Source: Desulfobacterales bacterium
GTDB lineage: Bacteria > Desulfobacterota > Desulfobacteria > Desulfobacterales > JAFDCJ01
NCBI GenBank assembly: GCA_020345785.1
Contig: CP070771.1
Location: forward strand, 5,028,046 to 5,034,883
Length of the DNA stretch: 6,838 nt
Reading direction: 5' to 3'
Shown here: positions 1 to 4,831 of the stretch, piece after piece
How the letters are laid out: each line of letters opens with the position of its first letter
Position numbering within the stretch: the first letter of the stretch is position 1
Notes under the pieces: model-generated
The model's input: only the letters and a program-made list of their open reading frames with translations
What the model was told of the DNA's origin: nothing
Database searches by the model: none
Made by a program: the position numbers and the translations under genes

Positions 1-329
1 GCCTGAATGTGCCGGCGAAACGTCTGCGGAAAGGTAGAAAAAAACCAGTGCAACGGTGCCAGTCGATGGGGCTTTTCCCGTGATTCGTGAATTTCACCAA
101 ATGCCCTGGCTACTAGTGATTCCAAATAGGCGCGGGTGTTGGGCTCCGCCGAAAACGTCTTTAATTTGGCCAAATCGGCCGACGCCCGCTGATAAAGATA
201 GTGAAATCGTTCCACCTGCGGCAGGCTTAGCTTAAGCTCCGGCCGCTTCTCGATTTTGTCCAAAACCTGCTCGAGTTCACGCCAGTAAGGCCTTTCCTCG
301 GCAATAAATTTTTGTAAATCTATAATCAT
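1..329 (-). CDS. SpoIIM-family (DUF95) integral membrane protein, N-terminal part, cut by the window edge
   Basis: I translated the reverse strand from the ATG at 329-327 and found 109 open codons without a stop, running off the left edge. The protein starts MIIDLQKFIAEERPYWRELE and continues with RFHYLYQRASADLAKLKTF (about residues 41-59) and ARAFGEIHES (about 74-83). This is the charged, helical, cytoplasmic N-terminal region typical of bacterial stage II sporulation protein M-like (DUF95) proteins. The multi-helix membrane part should follow and is only just approached (HWFFSTFPQTFRRH, 94-107). In non-sporulating bacteria these proteins have no settled function but often sit beside DUF58, MoxR and RDD genes, and a DUF58 gene does lie upstream on the same strand here. 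No clear Shine-Dalgarno precedes the ATG. An in-frame GTG at 335-333 is an alternative start. A repeat array ends 12 bp upstream of the ATG. The family call is from memory of sequence features and from context. Confidence 0.72.
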   Translation of the reverse strand, partial: MIIDLQKFIAEERPYWRELEQVLDKIEKRPELKLSLPQVERFHYLYQRASADLAKLKTFSAEPNTRAYLESLVARAFGEIHESREKPHRLAPLHWFFSTFPQTFRRHIQ

Positions 330-341
330 GATCACTGGTGG

Positions 342-378
342 CGGTTCAAAGGTTCAGGGTTCACCGTTCAGGGTTGGA
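342..378. repeat. Heptad repeat array, left copy (GGTTCAG on plus strand)
   Basis: Five degenerate units are seen: CGGTTCAAA, GGTTCAG, GGTTCAC, CGTTCAG and GGTTGGA. The last four keep an exact 7-bp period. The array overlaps the last codons and the stop codon of the S23 gene (stop at 363-361). On the minus strand it reads toward the SpoIIM-family start codon. Positions 343-375 match 6804-6836 in 31 of 33 bases in the same orientation. Confidence 0.85.
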
Positions 379-759
379 TTGAATTCGTCGATCCTGTTCA
401 TAGGAAACCAGGTAATTTATAAAACCCCGAATGGCAGCGCGAGTGCGGCCGGCATGGTCATATACATCTTGAAATTCACTATTTGTTATGTACTCCTGAT
501 CCAATGCGACGTAAAGCTCACTTTGTACTTCGGTGCAAGACCGTTTTGCATACCGCAGAAAACGAACAAACTCAGGATTGGTCTCAGAATCGAATCCTTC
601 CGCAATATTATGCATGGTTGAACCGGCTGCCTCCTGTATTTGCCCCTTCAAGCCATAGTCCCGAGCAAATTCGCGCTTCTTTGTCAAGCTGTAAACTTTC
701 CGAGTTAACTCTCGTGCCAATTGCCACGCCTCTATATCCTCAAATCGCTCTATTCTCAT
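361..759 (-). CDS. Four-helix-bundle protein, S23 / 23S rRNA intervening-sequence protein (IVP) family
   Basis: This 132-residue protein has the normal length and the family hallmarks. These are FEDIEAWQLARELTRKVY near the N-terminus (6-23), DYGLKGQIQEAAGSTMHNIAEGF (34-56, the conserved D-x-G-L-x-x-Q-I ... N-I-A-E-G block), and FVRFLRYAKRSCTEVQSEL (64-82) followed by ALDQEYI. The family folds as a four-helix bundle and is structurally related to the Avd accessory protein of diversity-generating retroelements. It was first noticed as an ORF inside 23S rRNA intervening sequences, but no rRNA is present here, and its cellular role is not settled. The start ATG (759-757) is supported by GGAG at 768-765 with a 5-nt spacer. 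Only a weak promoter candidate is visible: TTGAGA at 806-801 and TATTAA at 785-780, with a short spacer. The last residues N-P-E-R and the stop codon are encoded inside the left heptad array. The gene lies between DUF58 and SpoIIM-family genes on the same strand, an unexpected partner that suggests later insertion. Confidence 0.9.
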   Translation of the reverse strand: MRIERFEDIEAWQLARELTRKVYSLTKKREFARDYGLKGQIQEAAGSTMHNIAEGFDSETNPEFVRFLRYAKRSCTEVQSELYVALDQEYITNSEFQDVYDHAGRTRAAIRGFINYLVSYEQDRRIQSNPER

Positions 760-768
760 TCCTTCTCC
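760..768 (-). promoter_or_regulatory. Ribosome-binding site of the S23 gene
   Basis: On the minus strand GGAGAAGGA directly precedes the ATG, and GGAG lies 5 nt upstream of it. It fixes the S23 start. It also contrasts with the neighbouring DUF58, SpoIIM-family and livF starts, none of which shows a recognisable Shine-Dalgarno. Confidence 0.7.
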
Positions 769-810
769 ATATAGACAAATTAATAAACTATTCAGAAATA
801 TCTCAAATTC

Positions 811-926
811 GAAACCTCAAAAACATTGAACCTTAAACCTTCTAATCTTTGATCTCAAAACCTCTGAATTCTGAACCTCTGAACCCTGAACCATGAACCT
901 CTGAACCCTGAACGCTGAACCTCTAA
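811..926. repeat. Heptad/octad repeat array, right copy (TGAACC on plus strand)
   Basis: From 865 to 923 the array is regular: TGAATTC, TGAACCTC, TGAACCC, TGAACCA, TGAACCTC, TGAACCC, TGAACGC, TGAACCTC. From about 811 to 864 it is more degenerate (GAAACCTC, TGAACCTT, AAACCTTC, TAATCTT, TGATCTC, AAAACCTC). The 8-7-7 order repeats, giving a 22-bp higher-order unit. The final partial unit runs into the DUF58 stop codon (929-927). Positions 902-921 are identical to the reverse complement of 6819-6838. There is no coding potential I would trust and no spacer-like sequence. Confidence 0.88.
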
Positions 927-2297
927 TTACAACACCTGCCTCTTCTTGACCGTCAAATACTGAGAAACCAGATCCGTACACAGATTCTCATTCTGCAGCA
1001 GATAAAATCCGATGCCGTGGCGCTGAAGAAATTTTTCGGTTTCGCGCAGATGCCGCCACACAAGGTGTCCGCCCAGTTTTTGATAAATGTCGTCAATGGA
1101 GTTGATGTTCGGATCTGAAAAGAGGGGTTCCGCACCGACCGGCTTTAACATGTTAACCAAAATCAGATGCTTCCGGCTGATAATATCGATGTTGGAAGTA
1201 AAGCTTTCTGCCAGAACCGGATCATCCAAATTGGTCAGAAAAATTAATAGAGCGCGTCTTCTGATCCTGGAAGCGATAAATGTGAACACCTCGGTAAAAT
1301 CCGGCGTAACGCTGCGCGCCTTGAGAGTGTAAAGGGCGTCGCGGCATACATCATAATGCGTGCGGCCGTTTTTGGCCCGCAAAAATTTTCGCACCCGATC
1401 ATCAAATGTCAGAAGCCCGAAGACGTCCCCCTGTCGGTCGGCGGCAAGTCCCATAACGAGCGCTGCCGTCGTAAAACGATCCAAAATGCTGGTATCGTCA
1501 GGAATATCTTTTTGACCAGCGGTTGAAGATTTTTTTTCCAGCGGGCTTGAATTTCTGGTGCTCAAACGGGCGCAGTCAATGATGACGTAAATTTGCTGGG
1601 TGCGTTCGAGTTGATAAACTTTGGTAATCGGCTGTCCGCGCCTGGCGGTTGCTTTCCAGTGGATATCTTCATAGCTGTCACCCGGAAGATATTCTCTTAA
1701 CTGCTCGAATTCTTTTCCTTTGCCCACCTGGCGCTGGGCATGGATGCCAATGCCCCTGTTCAGAAAAAGACCTGTCAATTTTTGTCGTTCTCTTAAGAGA
1801 TCAGGGTAGACCCGGATTTCGGCGCGGGCGGCCTCGGTTCGACGCAACGCCCAAAACCCCAGCTTGGAGGAAGTTTCAAGGTAGCAATCTTCTAGCCGGT
1901 ACAATCCTTGTCGAAGGGCTTTAAATGGCCAGGCAACAAGAGAATGACTTGCTTCGGCCGGCAAATCGGTGAGCATATCCGACTGTGGAGAATAGATCTC
2001 CCGGGGCAACGCAAAGCCTATCCTCAGTTTTCTGACCGTTAAATCGGGATTTTCAATTGACAGGGGCATCTCACCATCGCGACCCACCGACAGCCGCAAG
2101 ACCTCCGGCAGGGTCACTCGGATCCCTGCCAGCCGATGTCGGGAGGCAGCGGCGTCGGTTACTGCAATGATCACCAGCAAAGCCGACAGTCCGAGACCGG
2201 CAGTGGTTGCCGACGGCACCATCGCGCCCAGCACGGAAGCGGGCAGCAAGACGACGGCCGCCAGGATGATAAGTTTTGTTCTGGGAACAAGCTTCAT
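927..2297 (-). CDS. DUF58 family membrane protein with vWA-like domain
   Basis: This 456-residue protein has two hydrophobic segments near the N-terminus (about 7-25 and 32-48). A beta-rich region follows, then the diagnostic DUF58 core at 192-230: GKGKEFEQLREYLPGDSYED, then IHWKATARRGQPITKVYQLE. A vWA-type fold begins at IYVIIDCARLS (236-246), where the metal-site serines of classical vWA domains are poorly kept (D-C-A-R-L-S). An apparently low-complexity insert, TRNSSPLEKKSSTAGQKDIP, lies at about 247-266. A second hydrophobic strand, RRRALLIFLTNLDDP (346-360), fits the later vWA core. Family members are usually encoded beside a MoxR AAA+ ATPase and are thought to act in envelope-associated assembly or metal-dependent chaperone roles, and the biochemistry is largely unknown. 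No moxR precedes it here: upstream is a 560-bp intergenic region and then divergent livH. The ATG at 2297-2295 has no visible Shine-Dalgarno. A 9-bp repeat array ends three bases before it. Confidence 0.92.
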   Translation of the reverse strand: MKLVPRTKLIILAAVVLLPASVLGAMVPSATTAGLGLSALLVIIAVTDAAASRHRLAGIRVTLPEVLRLSVGRDGEMPLSIENPDLTVRKLRIGFALPREIYSPQSDMLTDLPAEASHSLVAWPFKALRQGLYRLEDCYLETSSKLGFWALRRTEAARAEIRVYPDLLRERQKLTGLFLNRGIGIHAQRQVGKGKEFEQLREYLPGDSYEDIHWKATARRGQPITKVYQLERTQQIYVIIDCARLSTRNSSPLEKKSSTAGQKDIPDDTSILDRFTTAALVMGLAADRQGDVFGLLTFDDRVRKFLRAKNGRTHYDVCRDALYTLKARSVTPDFTEVFTFIASRIRRRALLIFLTNLDDPVLAESFTSNIDIISRKHLILVNMLKPVGAEPLFSDPNINSIDDIYQKLGGHLVWRHLRETEKFLQRHGIGFYLLQNENLCTDLVSQYLTVKKRQVL

Positions 2298-2300
2298 GGC

Positions 2301-2363
2301 TTTAATGGTTTAGATCGTTACGTTCGTTTTGATCGTTGAGATCGTTTAGTTCGTTTAGATGGT
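2301..2363. repeat. Seven-unit 9-bp tandem array directly before the DUF58 start
   Basis: Seven contiguous 9-bp units are seen: TTTAATGGT, TTAGATCGT, TACGTTCGT, TTTGATCGT, TGAGATCGT, TTAGTTCGT, TTAGATGGT, with consensus TTAGATCGT. The period is exact. On the minus strand the array reads ACGATCTAA toward the DUF58 start, with only GCC between the array and the ATG, so it occupies the place where a ribosome-binding site would be. It is a different family from the heptad arrays. Confidence 0.85.
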
Positions 2364-2410
2364 TAATGCTTAAACCTCTTATGAAACCTGAACGGAACAG
2401 CGAACCGCAG

Positions 2411-2479
2411 AATATCGAAGGGTGGTTTCGCTTTGCTCAGTCTTTTTATAAAATAGACAGAATACCTTCCTTCGACATT
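2411..2479. repeat. Imperfect inverted-repeat (REP/MITE-like) element
   Basis: Terminal arms AATATCGAAGG (2411-2421) and CCTTCGACATT (2469-2479) are complementary in 10 of 11 positions. Near the middle, GTCTTTTTATAAAATAGAC (2440-2458) is itself an imperfect palindrome with four outer and three inner pairs around one mismatch. Together they could fold into a cruciform or transcribed hairpin. The right arm runs into the short direct repeat TTCGACA-TTCGACC (2471-2484). Small palindromic elements of this kind are often dispersed in intergenic DNA, but whether this one is dispersed cannot be told from one copy. Confidence 0.5.
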
Positions 2480-2585
2480 CGACCTGCCCGCAATGCCTTG
2501 AATCTGGGTCGTGGCAAACTTGATAATTTGATTCATAGCTCAATGTTTAGGCTAACCCAAAGGCAATGTGCATGGCAGGCGGGTA

Positions 2586-2613
2586 TTCATTATTCGATAT
2601 TCGATATTCGCTT
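2586..2613. repeat. Four-unit 7-bp array (TTCGATA)
   Basis: TTCATTA, TTCGATA, TTCGATA and TTCGCTT are contiguous at a 7-bp period. TTCGATATT within it is the exact reverse complement of AATATCGAA at 2411-2419, so it can also pair with the left arm of the inverted-repeat element upstream. This suggests the two may belong to one larger element of about 200 bp. Confidence 0.6.
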
Positions 2614-2716
2614 TTTTATATTTGCAAGACCGAAGTTTCTTTTTCCAATCAAACTCGCCGCCCTGAAATCTGCTTGCCAGGCCATCCATCATCTGTCACC
2701 TTAAAACAAATCCTTG

Positions 2717-2778
2717 GTTGACACTACAAATCCCTTATGTTAATCGGTTGTATACTGTATACGAAAGTTATTGTCAAC
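2717..2778 (+). promoter_or_regulatory. Likely livH promoter/operator region with GTATAC-T-GTATAC palindrome
   Basis: The sequence GTATACTGTATAC at 2750-2762 is a perfect odd palindrome with 6-bp arms and a single central base. It contains TATACT (2751-2756), a good -10-like hexamer, but no convincing -35 lies 16-18 bp upstream of it. A consensus TTGACA at 2718-2723 is 27 bp away, too far to serve that -10. GTTGACA (2717-2723) and TGTCAAC (2772-2778) form an inverted repeat around the palindrome. Palindromes of the TTGTATAC type are typical of GntR-family operators, and that assignment is inference. A variant of the core occurs upstream of livK (4801-4815). Confidence 0.45.
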
Positions 2779-2846
2779 GTTGGGCTGCCGTCCTTTTTCT
2801 TTATTTCTTAACCCCAATTTTTCGCAGATCCATTAAGGCTGTCGCC

Positions 2847-2852
2847 AAGGAG
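2847..2852 (+). promoter_or_regulatory. Ribosome-binding site of livH
   Basis: AAGGAG lies 5 nt upstream of the ATG at 2858. It supports this start, from which the characteristic LivH N-terminus follows directly. Confidence 0.75.
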
Positions 2853-2857
2853 ACTGA

Positions 2858-3724
2858 ATGCTGCTTCAGGTCATATTCAGCGGCCTTGCCACCGGAAGTA
2901 TATATGCCCTGGTCGCTCTGGGTCTGGCCCTGATTTACAACACCACCGAGCATGTCAATTTCGCCCAGGGTGAAATGTCCATGGTGTCGGCCTTCATCGG
3001 ATTCACTTTTTTTAATTTTCTTGGGTTATCGCTTCCTGTGGCCATCCTGCTGACGCTTATTATCTCGGCGCTGCTGGGAATCATTGTGGAACGGCTCGTT
3101 ATCCGGCCTGCCATACGTGCACCCCATTTCAATATTTTCATCATTACCCTGGGCCTATCAATCGTCATGAAAAGTCTCGCGGGTTTCATCTGGAGCCACA
3201 ATGACTATCCTTATCCCAGCATTTTCCCGGATGAGACCATTACCGTTGGCGGCGCCACGATTGATCTGATCGGACTTGGCAACATCGGAACGACAGTCGT
3301 TCTGATGCTGATACTGTATGTTTTTTTTAAATATACCCGCTACGGAACCGCCATGCGGGCCGTCAGTGAAAGTCAGAATGCCGCGTTTCTGATGGGCGTC
3401 AATGTTCACCAGTCTTTTTCCGTAACCTGGGCCATCAGTTTTCTGGTGGCCGCAGTGGCGGGCATTCTTATGGCGCCTGTGATTTTTCTGAGCACCCATA
3501 TGGGCATCGTCGTCATCAACGGTTTTGCGGCTGCTATTTTAGGAGGATGGGGGAGCATACCGGGCGCGATCATTGGCGGTTTGCTGCTGGGAGTCTTTGA
3601 CAACGTCGCCCCCCTGTACTTTCCCTCCCAAATTAAAAATATCGTTCCGTTCATGGTCATTTTCGTCGTTTTGGTCATCCGACCGAGAGGGATCATGGGG
3701 GTTGAGCGGTTCACCAAAGTATGA
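2858..3724 (+). CDS. livH: Branched-chain amino acid ABC transporter permease LivH
   Basis: This 288-residue, strongly hydrophobic protein of the BPD_transp_2 family has normal length. It opens with the LivH signature ATGSIYALVALGLALIY (11-27), followed by HVNFAQGEMSM (32-42). The ERLVIRPAIRAP stretch (78-89) and the cytoplasmic coupling loop GTAMRAVSESQNAAFLMGVN (163-182), which contacts the ATPase, are both present, as is GGWGSIPGAIIGGLLLG (229-245) near the C-terminus. About eight membrane segments can be seen by eye. It forms half of the inner-membrane channel with LivM and imports leucine, isoleucine, valine or related ligands delivered by the periplasmic binding protein. It is the first gene of the plus-strand group and its stop overlaps the livM start (ATGA at 3721-3724), implying translational coupling. 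The substrate cannot be read from the permease. Confidence 0.95.
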   Translation: MLLQVIFSGLATGSIYALVALGLALIYNTTEHVNFAQGEMSMVSAFIGFTFFNFLGLSLPVAILLTLIISALLGIIVERLVIRPAIRAPHFNIFIITLGLSIVMKSLAGFIWSHNDYPYPSIFPDETITVGGATIDLIGLGNIGTTVVLMLILYVFFKYTRYGTAMRAVSESQNAAFLMGVNVHQSFSVTWAISFLVAAVAGILMAPVIFLSTHMGIVVINGFAAAILGGWGSIPGAIIGGLLLGVFDNVAPLYFPSQIKNIVPFMVIFVVLVIRPRGIMGVERFTKV

Positions 3725-4680
3725 TGTTGAGTGTCGCAATGGAAAAATGGAAAGTTTTAGGAGCACTCGCTGCACTGATCGCACTGTTTATTTTACCGAC
3801 ATTTCTGGGAAATTATTCGATCTTTCTTCTAAGCATGCTCGCTGTCTATGCGCTGGTTTCCATAGGATTGAATCTTTTGATGGGATTTACGGGCCAGATC
3901 GCCGCCGGACATGCCGGGTTTTTGGCGCTGGGAGCCTATTTTACGGCCATCCTCGGCACCAAAGTCGAATGGATGCCCTGTCTATTGGTACTCTTGCTGG
4001 CCGGTATTTTTACCGGCATCATCGGATTTCTTCTGGGAATCCCCATCCTTCGGTTGAAGGGTTTTTACATTGCCATGGCGACCCTGGCCTTCGGCGTCGT
4101 AGTCAGCGAGATCATCCTTCAATGGAGTTCTTTGACCAATGGCGACAATGGACTTGATGTGCCCGTCGCCACCATCGCCGGCTTCGAATTCGATTCTGAC
4201 TACAAGCTTTTTTATCTGATTGTCTCGGTAACAATTATTTTGACACTATTGGCGAAGAACCTGGTGAAAGGATATATCGGCAGAGCCTTTATTGCACTGC
4301 GGGAGAGCGAAGTTGCCGCACAGACCATCGGAATTGATCTGGCCAAGTTCAAAACGATCGCCTTTGCCATCAGTGCATTTTACACGGGCGTGGCCGGCGG
4401 CCTGTTCGCTTATCTGATAACCTTTTTATCCCCCGACGCCTTTACCATAGAGCTTTCGGTGGATTTCATCGCCATGATTGTCATCGGGGGCATGGGCTCG
4501 ATCCTGGGTTCCATTATCGGTGCCGTCATCCTAACCGGAATGCAGCAAATTCTGGCCGGTTTGCTGGATTTGCAGATCTTAATTTTTGGTATCTCACTGA
4601 TTGTATTTATGATTTTTATGCCAAAAGGCATCAGTGGAATGATCTTCGATCTGAAAGAAAGATTTTTGGGCTCAAAATAG
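3721..4680 (+). CDS. livM: Branched-chain amino acid ABC transporter permease LivM
   Basis: This 319-residue polytopic membrane protein carries LivM hallmarks. They are GLNLLMGFTGQIAAGHAGFL (49-68) with GAYFTAIL after it, RLKGFYIAMATLAFG (111-125), TNGDNGLDVP (139-148), the coupling loop GRAFIALRESEVAAQTIGID (187-206), and GGMGSILGSIIGAV (256-269). It pairs with LivH to make the transmembrane pore. The start used is the ATG that overlaps the livH stop. Adjacent ATG codons at 3724 and 3739 (the latter giving MEKWKVLG) are alternatives. None has a strong Shine-Dalgarno, which fits coupling to livH translation. A 151-bp gap with its own hairpin and regulatory-looking motif separates it from the binding-protein gene, so livK may be partly independently expressed. 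Confidence 0.95.
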   Translation: MMLSVAMEKWKVLGALAALIALFILPTFLGNYSIFLLSMLAVYALVSIGLNLLMGFTGQIAAGHAGFLALGAYFTAILGTKVEWMPCLLVLLLAGIFTGIIGFLLGIPILRLKGFYIAMATLAFGVVVSEIILQWSSLTNGDNGLDVPVATIAGFEFDSDYKLFYLIVSVTIILTLLAKNLVKGYIGRAFIALRESEVAAQTIGIDLAKFKTIAFAISAFYTGVAGGLFAYLITFLSPDAFTIELSVDFIAMIVIGGMGSILGSIIGAVILTGMQQILAGLLDLQILIFGISLIVFMIFMPKGISGMIFDLKERFLGSK

Positions 4681-4706
4681 GAGGTGATTATTTATAAATC
4701 GTCCGG

Positions 4707-4734
4707 GCTTTGTTTCGGCGCAAAGCGTTATTTT
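4707..4734 (+). terminator. Weak stem-loop between livM and livK
   Basis: GCTTTG (4707-4712) and CAAAGC (4721-4726) form a 6-bp stem with an 8-nt loop, followed by GTTATTTT. The stem is short and the T run is interrupted, so at best it is an attenuator or an mRNA processing or stabilising structure. Such a site would help set different levels of permease and binding protein. Confidence 0.3.
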
Positions 4735-4800
4735 AGACATCTTTAAAATTTATTTCATTTTAACTCATTTGTTCCGGTTCAGGCTGTTTCTTAGGCGTAA

Positions 4801-4815
4801 CTATATACTATATAG
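4801..4815 (+). promoter_or_regulatory. CTATATA-C-TATATAG palindrome before livK
   Basis: This is a perfect odd palindrome with 7-bp arms and a central C. Its core TATATACTATATA (4802-4814) matches TGTATACTGTATA (2749-2761) upstream of livH in 11 of 13 bases, the two differences falling at equivalent positions of a TRTATAC direct repeat. It contains TATACT (4804-4809), which could be a -10 giving a very short leader. Alternatively it is an operator overlapping the start region. It lies immediately upstream of the livK ribosome-binding site. Confidence 0.45.
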
Positions 4816-4824
4816 AAAGGAGGA
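4816..4824 (+). promoter_or_regulatory. Ribosome-binding site that fixes the livK start
   Basis: AAAGGAGGA is a near-consensus Shine-Dalgarno, with GGAGG ending 8 nt before the ATG at 4832. It decides against the upstream in-frame TTG at 4769, which would put charged residues ahead of the signal peptide. Confidence 0.88.
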
Positions 4825-4831
4825 CATTACG

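Larger units (their letters stand above)
330..926. mobile_element. Candidate inserted cassette: S23/IVP gene bracketed by inverted heptad arrays
   Basis: The whole interval between the DUF58 stop codon and the SpoIIM-family start is filled by one small gene and two repeat arrays. On the plus strand the left array (342-378) reads GGTTCAG and the right array (about 811-926) reads CTGAACC, so they are in inverted orientation around the gene. The internal gene has its own good ribosome-binding site, while both flanking genes lack an obvious one. No transposase or reverse transcriptase is present, so any mobility would be non-autonomous. This is inference from layout. Independent array growth beside a resident gene is the alternative. 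Exact ends and any target-site duplication could not be defined. Confidence 0.35.
2298..2857. other. Divergent intergenic region between the DUF58 gene and livH
   Basis: These 560 bp hold no gene I can support. Open frames here show no recognisable protein. From the DUF58 side outward there are the 9-bp array, a possible degenerate remnant of the heptad repeat (about 2371-2406, with TAAACCTC and TGAACGG), a 69-bp inverted-repeat element, a TTCGATA array, an unremarkable stretch (2614-2710), and the likely livH control region with a GTATAC palindrome and a Shine-Dalgarno. Confidence 0.7.

Noticed and set aside
361..759. Diversity-generating retroelement centred on the Avd-like protein
   Set aside because: There is no reverse transcriptase and no template/variable repeat pair in the window. 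The protein matches the S23/IVP branch.
361..759. 23S rRNA intervening sequence
   Set aside because: No rRNA sequence flanks the gene. The neighbours are protein-coding genes.
483..836. Plus-strand open frame antisense to the S23 gene
   Set aside because: It lies mostly opposite a well-recognised protein, with no family resemblance and no convincing ribosome-binding site.
342..926. CRISPR array made of the short repeats
   Set aside because: Units are 7-9 bp and contiguous, with no spacers, and no cas gene is present.
2336..2704. Small protein gene in the DUF58-livH intergenic region
   Set aside because: The frame runs through the 9-bp array, the palindromic element and the TTCGATA array. 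It has no ribosome-binding site and no recognisable domain.
2718..2746. TTGACA with TAATCG (17-bp spacing) as a sigma-70 promoter
   Set aside because: The -35 is perfect but no -10-like hexamer occurs at 16-18 bp. I kept only a broader, low-confidence regulatory region.
3573..4157. Long alternative-frame open reading frame across the livH/livM junction
   Set aside because: It overlaps two clear permease genes in another frame. Its translation is rich in R, S, H and C and resembles no protein.
4776..4783. GGTTCAGG before livK as another copy of the heptad array
   Set aside because: Only one unit is present, with no tandem neighbours, so chance is sufficient.
4769..4831. N-terminal extension of the binding protein from an upstream TTG codon
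   Set aside because: It would place a 21-residue charged stretch before the signal peptide and would cover the strong Shine-Dalgarno at 4816-4824. The ATG at 4832 is much better.
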